From Nematostella vectensis (taxonomy: Eukaryota > Cnidaria > Anthozoa > Actiniaria > Edwardsiidae): 64,000 bases of DNA. Position numbers and translations under genes: made by a program. The DNA is taken from the NCBI RefSeq assembly GCF_932526225.1, contig NC_064037.1:124001-188000 (forward strand), given 5' to 3'. This document shows, one piece after another, positions 50,011-62,263 of this stretch (position 1 is its first letter; each line of letters begins with the position of its first letter). The notes below the pieces were generated by a model that searched no databases, was not told the origin of the DNA, and saw nothing but the letters and a program-made list of their open reading frames with translations.

Positions 50011-50272
50011 CAATCTCGGCGAGCTGTGCGTGGCGTAACCGTATTACAGGCCTGGGATCCTGGTTATTGTCCTCCCCATTAATGCGCGGGTTGGGATAAC
50101 CTTGCAAGAGTGTTGTACAGCATATTCGCTCGGAAATATCGGTGCTTGGGGCCTTCGGGTTCTTTACAGCCTTCCGTAAAAGCCTTGTGCTGCCATACCG
50201 ATTGGGTAATCCGTATGTATGGTTTCCGTTTTGTTCTTCAGACCGGGTTCGATCCCAGGCCAATGGGCTTTT
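50011..50272 (+). ncRNA. Candidate Pol III RNA, copy 26
   Basis: Identical to the reference segment; T6-G terminator form. Boxes intact. Confidence 0.5.
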
Positions 50273-52003
50273 TTGTTAGTTCCTTTTTTTTTTCTTTGTG
50301 CTGGACCCCCTTAATCCTGATAGGTTTTGCGCAAAAATAATAAAAAAAAGTGAGTTTGCAAAATAAGCTTGCTAGATTTATTGATTATATGTATTCAATT
50401 TATTCCTAGGAAGTTAACAAAAAACACAAAGCAAAGAGTTTGAGGAAGTAAACAAGTCTGTGAACTTTAATGTTCTATTTGAAGGGGCGCATTTTGTACA
50501 GGGAAGCATACATAGAATGCTTAACTGGTGGAGAGGGGAGAGGTAACAGTTTATTGAGCATAATGTCAACAATAGCAGGGGGAAGGGAGGGGCACTCTCT
50601 TCATACAATATTGCAGTTGTTACCTATTATTAAATAAGTTTGTAAGATATATTTGTTTATTAAGCAAGGTCTATTTCTGAGACAAGCAAACTCAAGTAAG
50701 AGCTGTTGAAATAACAGGTGAGTGTTAAAAAAAAAACAATTATCTGATTAGAAAACTAATGTAGATTCCTTTGCACCAAATAAGAACAAACTTCATTTTG
50801 TTTGTTATTTATGAGGAACGAGATGAGCTCTACAAGGCCAAGAAGAAATATGTATTGCTCATCTAAATTATACAAGTAAATAATAAAATTAAAAAAAGAA
50901 TTACTGTAAGTAATTAGAGTGGTTTTCATTAAACGGTGAAACAAAGTGTGATAGTTAAACGGTAATAGTTAGTAAAACACAAAAAAGAACAATAGAATCA
51001 GATCACAACAAAGTGTAATACGCTAAAGCGTAGTTCACGGGTTAATGAAGGTTTTGACATTTCAACCTTAAATCCACATGAAAGTAATGCCTAATATCGA
51101 GAGCCCTACAGTAAGTGTTTTGCAGTCAAGTTGTTTTCTGTTAGTAGGTAAAAAATTATACTAAATAATAGTAATCATAGCTATGGTCACCACTTACACA
51201 TATAGCACTTGTAATGAAAAGAAAGAAAAAATATATATATGCAGTCAAACAACAGAATTGCATGATAACCTTGAATAAAGGACTGCAAAAAACATCTTTT
51301 GTACTAGTTGCTTGAATTGACCCTTGGCTATTTTTAGCTGAATTCCCCTCCCCCTCTAAAAAAGAAAATAATAATAATAATAGAACAAAACTAAAAAGAA
51401 AACAAACACAGCAGAGACCCCCACGAACAATGTTGATTTTTTTTTACTTTCCTTTAAAGGGGGAGTGTCATGTTTAAGAGATTTTCAATAGCTCTAGAGC
51501 CCTGACACAATGAACTTCAGTGAAATTCTAATACTGACTTATGAGCTTTTGGTACATGTGGGAGACTTTAAACAAAACAAAAAAAATGACCACAAACTGT
51601 CCATTAACATAGTTTTCGATATAATATTGCATATTATTTAATAAGGTATTGACAGCTTTTAAAAAGTTCAACTGTTTGTAGACACTTAAAAGCCTACAAT
51701 AAACACTGACTCCAGACATGCGCAGTACTATGCTGCTGCCCCTTTAAAGTAAAATACAGCTTTACTTAGTCAGCGTAGACAATATTGCAGATTTTGTCAA
51801 TATTCTAATATGAATATGTCAATATTCTCCCCCCTCACGTCTTTATTTCTATTTATTTTATGCTTTTCACATGATACCAAAACAGCGTCTTTTTTCTTCG
51901 CTAATTTGATGTCATGTACACAATAAAAGAGATGCGCCCGTGCGCATGGCGAGTCCCCAAGGGACCCAAGACGCCCAAATAGACCTCTATTTTTTGTCAT
52001 CCA
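50011..52003 (+). repeat. Monomer 26 (1993 bp, shortest)
   Basis: T6-G-TT terminator like 23/24, but spacer variants like 8, 9 and 12 (AAACGGTGAA, CCTTAAATCC). A 9-bp deletion between GAATA repeats near 51271 explains most of its short length. Confidence 0.97.
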
Positions 52004-52265
52004 CAATGTCGGTGAGCTGTGCGTGGCGTAACCGTATTACAGGCCTGGGATCCTGGTTATTGTCCTCCCCATTAATGCGCGGGTTGGGATAACCTTGCAA
52101 GAGTGTTGTACAGCATATTCGCTCGGAAATATCGGTGCTTGGGGCCTTCGGGTTCTTTACAGCCTTCCGTAAAAGCCTTGTGCTGCCATACCGATTGGGT
52201 AATCCGTATGTATGGTTTCCGTTTTGTTCTTCAGACCGGGTTCGATCCCAGGCCAATGGGCTTTT
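52004..52265 (+). ncRNA. Candidate Pol III RNA, copy 27
   Basis: C5 to G and C10 to T, near the inferred 5' end. Boxes intact. Confidence 0.5.
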
Positions 52266-54001
52266 TTTTAGTTCCTTTTTTTTTCTTTGTGCTGGACCCC
52301 CTTAATCCTGATAGGTTTTGCGCAAAAATAATAAAAAAAGTGAGTTTGCAAAATAAGCTTGCTAGATTTATTGATTATATGTATTCAATTTGTTCCTAGG
52401 AAGTTAACAAAAAACACAAAGCAAAGAGTTTGAGGAAGTAAACAAGTCTGTGAACTTTAATGTTCTATTTGAAGGGGTGCATTTTGTACAGGGAAGCATA
52501 CATAGAATGCTAAACTGGTGGAGAGGGAAGAGGTAAAAGTTTATTGAGCATAATTTCAACAATAGCAGGGGGAAGAGAGGGGCACTCTCTTCATACAATA
52601 TTGCAGTTGTTACCTATAATTAAATAAGTTTGTAACATGTCTTTGTTTATTAAGCAAGGTCTATTTCTGAGACAAGCAAACTCAAGTAAGGCTGTTAAAA
52701 TAACAGGTTAGTGTTAAAAGAAAAACAATTATCTGATTAGTAAACTACTGTAGATTCGTTTGCACCAAAATAAGAACAAACTTCATTTTGTTTGTTATTT
52801 ATGAGGAACGAGATGAGCTCTACAAAGCCATAAAGAAATATGTATTGCTCATCTAAATTATACAAGTAAATAATAATATTAAAAAAGAACTACTGTAAGT
52901 AATTAGAGTGGTTTTCATTAACCTGTGAAACAAAGTGTAATAGTCAAACGGAAATAGTTAGTAAAACACAAAAAAGAACAATAGAATCAGATCACCACAA
53001 AGTGTAATACGCTAAAGCGTAGTTCACGGGTTAATGAAGGTTTTGACATTTCAACTTTACATCCACATGAAAGTAATGCCTAATATCGAGTGCCCTACAG
53101 TAAGTGTTTTGCAGTCAAGTTGTTTTCTGTTAGTAGGTAAAAAATTATTCTAAATAATAGTAATCATAGCTATGGTCACGACTTACACATATAGCACTTG
53201 TAATGAAAAGAAAGAAAAAATATATATATGCAGTCAAACAACAGAATTGCATGATAACCTTGAATATATTGAATAAAGGACTGCAAAAAAACATCTTTTG
53301 TACTAGTTGCTTGAATTGACCCTTGGCTATTTTTAGCTGAATTCCCCTCCCCCTCTAATAAAGAAAATAATAATAATAATAGAACAAAACTAAAAAGAAA
53401 ACAAACACAACAGAGACCCCCACCAACAATTTTGATTTTTTTTACTTTCCTTTAAAAGGGGAGTGTCATGGTTAAGAGATTTGCAATAGCTCTAGAGCCC
53501 TGACACAATGAACTTCAGTGAAATTCTAATACTGACTTATGAGCTTTTGGTACATGTGGGAGACTTTAAACAAAACAAAATAAATGACCACAAACTGTCA
53601 ATTAACATAGTTTTCAATATAATATTGCATATTATTTAATAAGGTATTCACAGCTTTTAAAAAGTTCAACTGTTTGTTGACACTTAAAAGCCTACAATAA
53701 TCACTGACTCCAGACATGCGCAGTACTATGTTGCTGCCCCTTTAAAGTAAAATACAGCTTTACTTAGTCAGCGTAGACAATATTGCAGATTTTGTCAATA
53801 TTCTAATATGAATATGTCAATATTCTCCCCCCTTACGTCTTTATTTCTATTTATTTTATGCTTTTCACATGATACCAAAACAGCGTCTTTTTTCTTCGCT
53901 AATTTGATGTCATGTACACAATAAAAGAGATGCTCCCGTGCGCATGGCGAGTCCCCAAGGGACCCAAGACGCCCAAATAGACCTCTATTTTTTGTCATCC
54001 A
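52004..54001 (+). repeat. Monomer 27 (1998 bp)
   Basis: Haplotype A left part with GCTAAACTGG shared with 28. The right part (GTCATGGTTAAG, GTCAATTAAC, TTTGTTGACAC, ATAATCACTG) is shared with 29 and 30. Confidence 0.97.
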
Positions 54002-54263
54002 CAATCTCGGCGAGCTGTGCGTGGCGTAACCGTATTACAGGCCTGGGATCCTGGTTATTGTCCTCCCCATTAATGCGCGGGTTGGGATAACCTTGCAAGA
54101 GTGTTGTACAGCATATTCGCTCGGAAATATCGGTGCTTGGGGCCTTCGGGTTCTTTACAGCCTTCCGTAAAAGCCTTGTGCTGCCATACCGATTGGGTAA
54201 TCCGTATGTATGGTTTCCGTTTTGTTCTTCAGACCGGGTTCGATCCCAGGCCAATGGGCTTTT
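54002..54263 (+). ncRNA. Candidate Pol III RNA, copy 28
   Basis: Identical to the reference segment. Boxes intact. Confidence 0.5.
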
Positions 54264-56004
54264 TTTTTAGTTACTTTTTTTTTCTTTGTGCTGGACCCCC
54301 TTAATCCTGATAGGTTTTGGGCAAAAATAATAAAAAAAGTGAGTTTGCAAAATAAGCTTGCTAGATTTATTGATTATATGTATTCAATTTGTTCCTAGGA
54401 AGTTAACAAAAAACACAAAGCAAAGAGTTTGAGGAAGTAAACAAGTCTGTGAACTTTAATGTTCTATTTGAAGGGGTGCATTTTGTACAGGGAAGCATAC
54501 ATAGAATGCTAAACTGGTGGAGAGGGAAGAGGTAAAAGTTTATTGAGCATAATTTAAACAATAGCAGGGGGAAGAGAGGGGCACTCTCTTCATACAATAT
54601 TGCAGTTGTTACCTATAATTAAATAAGTTTGTAACATGTCTTTGTTTATTAAGCAAGGTCTATTTCTGAGACAAGCAAACTCAAGTAAGGCTGTTAAAAT
54701 AACAGGTGAGTGTTAAAAGAAAAACAATTATCTGATTAGTAAACTACTGTAGATTCGTTTGCACCAAAATAAGAACAAACTTCATTTTGTTTGTTATTTA
54801 TGAGGAACGAGATGAGCTCTACAAAGCCATAAAGAAATATGTATTGCTCATCTAAATTATACAAGTAAATAATAATATTAAAAAAGAACTACTGTAAGTA
54901 ATTAGAGTGGTTTTCATTAACCTGTGAAACAAAGTGTGATAGTTAAACGGTAATAGTTAGTAAAACACAAAAAAGTACAATAGAATCAGATCACCACAAA
55001 GTGTAATACGCTAAAGCGTAGTTCACGGGTTAATGAAGGTTTTGACATTTCAACCTTACATCCACATGAAAGTAATGCCTAATATCGAGAGCCCTACAGT
55101 AAGTGTTTTGCAGTCAAGTTGTTTTCTGTTAGTAGGTAAAAAATTATTCTAAATAATAGTAATCATAGCTATGGTCACCACTTACACATATAGCACTTGT
55201 AATGAAAAGAAAGAAAAAATATATATATGCAGTCAAACAACAGAATTGCATGATAACCTTGAATATATTGAATAAAGGACTGCAAAAAAACATCTTTTGT
55301 ACTAGTTGCTTGAATTGACCCTTGGCTATTTTTAGCTGAATTCCCCTCCCCCTCTAAAAAAGAAAATAATAATAATAATAATAGAACAAAACTAAAAAGA
55401 AAACAAACACAGCAGAGACCCCCACCAACAATTTTGATTTTTTTTTACTTTCCTTTAAAGGGGGAGTGTCATGTTTAAGAGATTTGCAATAGCTCTAGAG
55501 CCCTGACACAATGAACTTCAGTGAAATTCTAATACTGACTTATGAGCTTTTGGTACATGTGGGAGACTTTAAACAAAACAAAAAAAATGACCACAAACTG
55601 TCCATTAACATAGTTTTCAATATAATATTGCATATTATTTAATAAGGTATTGACAGCTTTTAAAAAGTTCAACTGTTTGTAGACACTTAAAAGCCTACAA
55701 TAAACACTGACTCCAGACATGCGCAGTACTATGCTGCTGCCCCTTTAAAGTAAAATACAGCTTTACTTAGTCAGCGTAGACAATATTGCGGATTTTGTCA
55801 ATATTCTAATATGAATATGTCAATATTCTCCCACCTTACGTCTTTATTTCTATTTATTTTATGCTTTTCACATGATACCAAAACAGCGTCTTTTTTCTTC
55901 GCTAATTTGATGTCATGTACACAATAAAAGAGATGCGCCCGTGCGCATGGCGAGTCCCCAAGGGACCCAAGACGCCCAAATAGACCTCTATTTTTTGTCA
56001 TCCA
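54002..56004 (+). repeat. Monomer 28 (2003 bp)
   Basis: The left part resembles 27; the right part has the common form with (AAT)6. Linker AGTTAC is private. Confidence 0.97.
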
Positions 56005-56266
56005 CAATCTCGGCGAGCTGTGCGTGGCGTAACCGTATTACAGGCCTGGGATCCTGGTTATTGTCCTCCCCATTAATGCGCGGGTTGGGATAACCTTGCA
56101 AGAGTGTTGTACAGCATATTCGCTCGGAAATATCGGTGCTTGGGGCCTTCGGGTTCTTTACAGCCTTCCGTAAAAGCCTTGTGCTGCCATACCGATTGGG
56201 TAATCCGTATGTATGGTTTCCGTTTTGTTCTTCAGACCGGGTTCGATCCCAGGCCAATGGGCTTTT
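56005..56266 (+). ncRNA. Candidate Pol III RNA, copy 29
   Basis: Identical to the reference segment. Boxes intact. Confidence 0.5.
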
Positions 56267-58002
56267 TTTTTAATTCGCTTTTTTTTTCTTTGTGCTGGAC
56301 CCCCTTAATCCTGATAGGTTTTGCGCATAAATAATAAAAAAAGTGAGTTTGCAAAATAAGCTTGCTAGATTTATTGATTATATGTATTCAATTTGTTCCT
56401 AGGAAGTTAACAAAAAACACAAACCAAAGAGTTTGAGGAAGTAAACAAGTCTGTGAACTTTAATGTTCTATTTGAAGGGGCGCATTTTTTACAGGGAAGT
56501 ATACATAGAATGCTTAACTGGTGGAGAGGGGAGAGGTAACAGTTTATTGAGCATAATGTCAACAATAGCAGGGGGAAGGGAGGGGCACTCTCTTCATACA
56601 ATATTGCAGTTTTTACCTATTATTAAATAAGTTTGTAAGATATATTTGTTTATTAAGCAAGGTCTATTTCTGAGACAAGCAAACTCAAGTAAGGCTGTTG
56701 AAATAACAGGTGAGTGTTAAAAAAAACAATTATCTGATTAGAAAACTAATGTAGATTCCTTTGCACCAAAATAAGAACAAACTTCATTTTGTTTGTTATT
56801 TATGAGGAACAAGATGAGCTCTACAAGGCCAAGAAGAAATATGTATTGCTCATCTAAATTATACAAGTAAATAATAATATTAAAAAAGAACTACTGTAAG
56901 TAATTAGAGTGGTTTTCATTAACCTGTGAAACAAAGTGTGATAGTTAAACGGTAATAGTTAGTAAAACACAAAAAAGTACAATAGAATCAGATCACCACA
57001 AAGTGTAATACGCTAAAGCGTAGTTCACGGGTTAATGAAGGTTTTGACATTTCAACTTTACATCCACATGAAAGTAATGCCTAATATCGAGTGCCCTACA
57101 GTAAGTGTTTTGCAGTCAAGTTGTTTTCTGTTAGTAGGTAAAAAATTATTCTAAATAATAGTAATCATAGCTATGGTCACCACTTACACATATAGCACTT
57201 GTAATGAAAAGAAAGAAAAAATATATATATGCAGTCAAACAACAGAATTGCATGATAACCTTGAATATATTGAATAAAGGACTGCAAAAAAACATCTTTT
57301 GTACTAGTTGCTTGAATTGACCCTTGGCTATTTTTAGCTGAATTCCCCTCCCCCTCTAAAAAAGAAAATAATAATAATAATAGAACAAAACTAAAAAGAA
57401 AACAAACACAACAGAGACCCCCACCAACAATTTTGATTTTTTTTACTTTCCTTTAAAAGGGGAGTGTCATGGTTAAGAGATTTGCAATAGCTCTAGAGCC
57501 CTGACACAATGAACTTCAGTGAAATTCTAATACTGACTTATGAGCTTTTGGTACATGTGGGAGACTTTAAACAAAACAAAATAAATGACCACAAACTGTC
57601 AATTAACATAGTTTTCAATATAATATTGCATATTATTTAATAAGGTATTGACAGCTTTTAAAAAGTTCAACTGTTTGTTGACACTTAAAAGCCTACAATA
57701 ATCACTGACTCCAGACATGCGCAGTACTATGTTGCTGCCCCTTTAAAGTAAAATACAGCTTTACTTAATCAGCGTAGACAATATTGCAGATTTTGTCAAT
57801 ATTCTAATATGAAGATGTCAATATTCTCCCCCCTTACGTCTTTATTTCTATTTATTTTATGCTTTTCACATGATACCAAAACAGCGTCTTTTTTCTTCGC
57901 TAATTTGATGTCATGTACACAATAAAAGAGATGCTCCCGTGCGCATGGCGAGTCCCCAAGGGACCCAAGACGCCCAAATAGACCTCTATTTTTTGTCATC
58001 CA
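56005..58002 (+). repeat. Monomer 29 (1998 bp), mosaic
   Basis: Linker AATTCGC and B-type left part with A-type variants in the middle (CCAAAATAAG, CCTGTGAAAC), then the 27/30 type of right part. Confidence 0.97.
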
Positions 58003-58264
58003 CAATCTCGGCGAGCTGTGCGTGGCGTAACCGTATTACAGGCCTGGGATCCTGGTTATTGTCCTCCCCATTAATGCGCGGGTTGGGATAACCTTGCAAG
58101 AGTGTTGTACAGCATATTCGCTCGGAAATATCGGTGCTTGGGGCCTTCGGGTTCTTTACAGCCTTCCGTAAAAGCCTTGTGCTGCCATACCGATTGGGTA
58201 ATCCGTATGTATGGTTTCCGTTTTGTTCTTCAGACCGGGTTCGATCCCAGGCCAATGGGCTTTT
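58003..58264 (+). ncRNA. Candidate Pol III RNA, copy 30
   Basis: Identical to the reference segment. Boxes intact. Confidence 0.5.
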
Positions 58265-60001
58265 TTTTTAGTTCCTTTTTTTTTCTTTGTGCTGGACCCC
58301 CTTAATCCTGATAGGTTTTGCGCAAAAATAATAAAAAAAGTGAGTTTGCAAAATAAGCTTGCTAGATTTATTAATTATATGTATTCAATTTGTTCCTAGG
58401 AAGTTAACAAAAAACACAAAGCAAAGAGTTTGAGGAAGTAAACAAGTATGTGAACTTTAATGTTCTATTTGAAGGGGTGCATTTTGTACAGGGAAGCATA
58501 CATAGAATGCTTAACTGGTGGAGAGGGGAGAGGTAACAGTTTATTGAGCATAATGTCAACAATAGCAGGGGGAAGGGAGGGGCACTCTCTTCATACAATA
58601 TTGCAGTTGTTACCTATTATTAAATAAGTTTGTAACATGTCTTTGTTTATTAAGCAAGGTCTATTTCTGAGACAAGCAAACTCAAGTAAGGCTGTTGAAA
58701 TAACAGGTGAGTGTTAAAAGAAAAACAATTATCTGATTAGAAAACTACTGTAGATTCCTTTGCATCAAAATAAGAACAAACGTCATTTTGTTTGTTATTT
58801 ATGAGGAACAAGATGAGCTCTACAAGGCCAAGAAGAAATATGTATTGCTCATCTAAATTATACAAGTAAATAATAATATTAAAAAAGAACTACTGTAAGT
58901 AATTAGAGTGGTTTTCATTAACCTGTGAAACAAAGTGTGATAGTTAAACGGTAATAGTTAGTAAAACACAAAAAAGTACAATAGAATCAGATCACCACAA
59001 AGTGTAATACGCTAAAGCGTAGTTCACGGGTTAATGAAGGTTTTGACATTTCAACTTTACATCCACATGAAAGTAATGCCTAATATCGAGTGCCCTACAG
59101 TAAGTGTTTTGCAGTCAAGTTGTTTTCTGTTAGTAGGTAAAAAATTATTCTAAATAATAGTAATCATAGCTATGGTCACCACTTACACATATAGCACTTG
59201 TAATGAAAAGAAAGAAAAAATATATATATGCAGTCAAACAACAGAATTGCATGATAACCTTGAATATATTGAATAAAGGACTGCAAAAAAACATCTTTTG
59301 TACTAGTTGCTTGAATTGACCCTTGGCTATTTTTAGCTGAATTCCCCTCCCCCTCTAAAAAAGAAAATAATAATAATAATAGAACAAAACTAAAAAGAAA
59401 ACAAACACAACAGAGACCCCCACCAACAATTTTGATTTTTTTTACTTTCCTTTAAAAGGGGAGTGTCATGGTTAAGAGATTTGCAATAGCTCTAGAGCCC
59501 TGACACAATGAACTTCAGTGAAATTCTAATACTGACTTATGAGCTTTTGGTACATGTGGGAGACTTTAAACAAAACAAAATAAATGACCACAAACTGTCA
59601 ATTAACATAGTTTTCAATATAATATTGCATATTATTTAATAAGGTATTGACAGCTTTTAAAAAGTTCAACTGTTTGTTGACACTTAAAAGCCTACAATAA
59701 TCACTGACTCCAGACATGCGCAGTACTATGTTGCTGCCCCTTTAAAGTAAAATACAGCTTTACTTAATCAGCGTAGACAATATTGCAGATTTTGTCAATA
59801 TTCTAATATGAAGATGTCAATATTCTCCCCCCTTACGTCTTTATTTCTATTTATTTTATGCTTTTCACATGATACCAAAACAGCGTCTTTTTTCTTCGCT
59901 AATTTGATGTCATGTACACAATAAAAGAGATGCTCCCGTGCGCATGGCGAGTCCCCAAGGGACCCAAGACGCCCAAATAGACCTCTATTTTTTGTCATCC
60001 A
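58003..60001 (+). repeat. Monomer 30 (1999 bp), mosaic
   Basis: Mix of A and B variants. Shares TTAATTATATG, AAGTATGTG and GCATCAAAATAAG with monomer 31, and its right part with 29. Confidence 0.97.
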
Positions 60002-60263
60002 CAATCTCGGCGAGCTGTGCGTGGCGTAACCGTATTACAGGCCTGGGATCCTGGTTATTGTCCTCCCCATTAATGCGCGGGTTGGGATAACCTTGCAAGA
60101 GTGTTGTACAGCATATTCGCTCGGAAATATCGGTGCTTGGGGCCTTCGGGTTCTTTACAGCCTTCCGTAAAAGCCTTGTGCTGCCATACCGATTGGGTAA
60201 TCCGTATGTATGGTTTCCGTTTTGTTCTTCAGACCGGGTTCGATCCCAGGCCAATGGGCTTTT
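60002..60263 (+). ncRNA. Candidate Pol III RNA, copy 31
   Basis: Identical to the reference segment. Boxes intact. Confidence 0.5.
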
Positions 60264-62001
60264 TTTTTAGTTCCTTTTTTTTTCTTTGTGCTGGACCCCC
60301 TTAATCCTGATAGGTTTTGCGCAAAAATAATAAAAAAAGTGAGTTTGCAAAATAAGCTTGCTAGATTTATTAATTATATGTATTCAATTTGTTCCTAGGA
60401 AGTTAACAAAAAACACAAAGCAAAGAGTTTGAGGAAGTAAACAAGTATGTGATTTTTAATGTTCTATTTGAAGGGGTGCATTTTGTACAGGGAAGCATAC
60501 ATAGAATGCTTAACTGGTGGAGAGGGGAGAGGTAACAGTTTATTGAGCATAATGTCAACAATAGCAGGGGGAAGGGAGGGGCACTCTCTTCATACAATAT
60601 TGCAGTTGTTACCTATTATTAAATAAGTTTGTAACATGTCTTTGTTTATTAAGCAAGGTCTATTTCTGAGACAAGCAAACTCAAGTAAGGCTGTTGAAAT
60701 AACAGGTGAGTGTTAAAAGAAAAACAATTATCTGATTAGAAAACTACTGTAGATTCCTTTGCATCAAAATAAGAACAAACGTCATTTTGTTTGTTATTTA
60801 TGAGGAACGAGATGAGCTCTACAAAGCCATAAAGAAATATGTATTGCTCATCTAAATTATACAAGTAAATAATAATATTAAAAAAGAATTACTGTAAGTA
60901 ATTAGAGTGGTTTTCATTAACCCGTGAAACAAAGTGCGATAGTTAAACGGTAATAGTTAGTAAAACACAAAAAAGAACAATAGAATCAGATCACAACAAA
61001 GTGTAATACGCTAAAGCGTAGTTCACGGGTTAATGAAGGTTTTGACATTTCAACCTTACATCCACATGAAAGTAATGCCTAATATCGAGAGCCCTACAGT
61101 AAGTGTTTTGCAGTCAAGTTGTTTTCTGTTAGTAGGTAAAAAATTATTCTAAATAATAGTAATCATAGCTATGGTCACCACTTACACATATAGCACTTGT
61201 AATGAAAAGAAAGAAAAAATATATATATGCAGTCAAACAACAGAATTGCATGATAACCTTGAATATATTGAATAAAGGACTGCAAAAAAACATCTTTTGT
61301 ACTAGTTGCTTGAATTGACCCTTGGCTATTTTTAGCTGAATTCCCCTCCCCCTCTAAAAAAGAAAATAATAATAATAATAGAACAAAACTAAAAAAAAAA
61401 AAAACACAGCAGAGACCCCCACGAACAATGTTGATTTTTTTTTACTTTCCTTTAAAAGGGGAGTGTGATGTTTAAGAGATTTGCAATAGCTCTAGAGCCC
61501 TGACACAATGAACTTCAGTGAAATTCTAATACTGACTTATGAGCTTTTGGTACATGTGGGAGACTTTAAACAAAACAAAAAAAATGACCACAAACTGTCC
61601 ATTAACATAGTTTTCAATATAATATTGCCTATTATTTAATAAGGTATTAACAGCTTTTAAAAAGTTCAACTGTTTGTAGACACTTAAAAGCCTACAATAA
61701 ACACTGACTCCAGACATGCGCAGTACTATGCTGCTGCCCCTTTAAAGTAAAATACAGCTTTACTTAGTCAGCGTAGACAATATTGCGGATTTTGTCAATA
61801 TTCTAATATGAATATGTCAATATTCTCCCCCCTTACGTCTTTATTTCTATTTATTTTATGCTTTTCACATGATACCAAAACAGCGTCTTTTTTCTTCGCT
61901 AATTTGATGTCATGTACACAATAAAAGAGATGCGCCCGTGCGCATGGCGAGTCCCCAAGGGACCCAAGACGCCCAAATAGACCTCTATTTTTTGTCATCC
62001 A
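60002..62001 (+). repeat. Monomer 31 (2000 bp), mosaic
   Basis: The left part copies 30; from about 60.8 kb it reverts to other variants (CCCGTGAAAC, GTGCGATAG). Private A-run near 61391 replaces AAAAAGAAAACAAAC. Confidence 0.97.
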
Positions 62002-62263
62002 CAATCTCGGCGAGCTGTGCGTGGCGTAACCGTATTACAGGCCTGGGATCCTGGTTATTGTCCTCCCCATTAATGCGCGAGTTGGGATAACCTTGCAAGA
62101 GTGTTGTACAGCATATTCGCTCGGAAATATCGGTGCTTGGGGCCTTCGGGTTCTTTACAGCCTTCCGTAAAAGCCTTGTGCTGCCATACCGATTGGGTAA
62201 TCCGTATGTATGGTTTCCGTTTTGTTCTTCAGACCGGGTTCGATCCCAGGCCAATGGGCTTTT
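62002..62263 (+). ncRNA. Candidate Pol III RNA, copy 32
   Basis: One change: G79 to A. Boxes intact. Confidence 0.5.

Larger units (their letters stand above)
56780..60790 (+). repeat. Adjacent 2-kb duplication (monomers 29/30 and 30/31)
   Basis: GAAGATGTCAATATTC (57812, 59811), ACTTAATCAGCG, TTAATTATATG and GCATCAAAATAAG with AAACGTCATT recur 1999 bp apart. The breakpoints are approximate, near 56.8, 58.8 and 60.8 kb, again not in register with the RNA segment. Confidence 0.7.
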
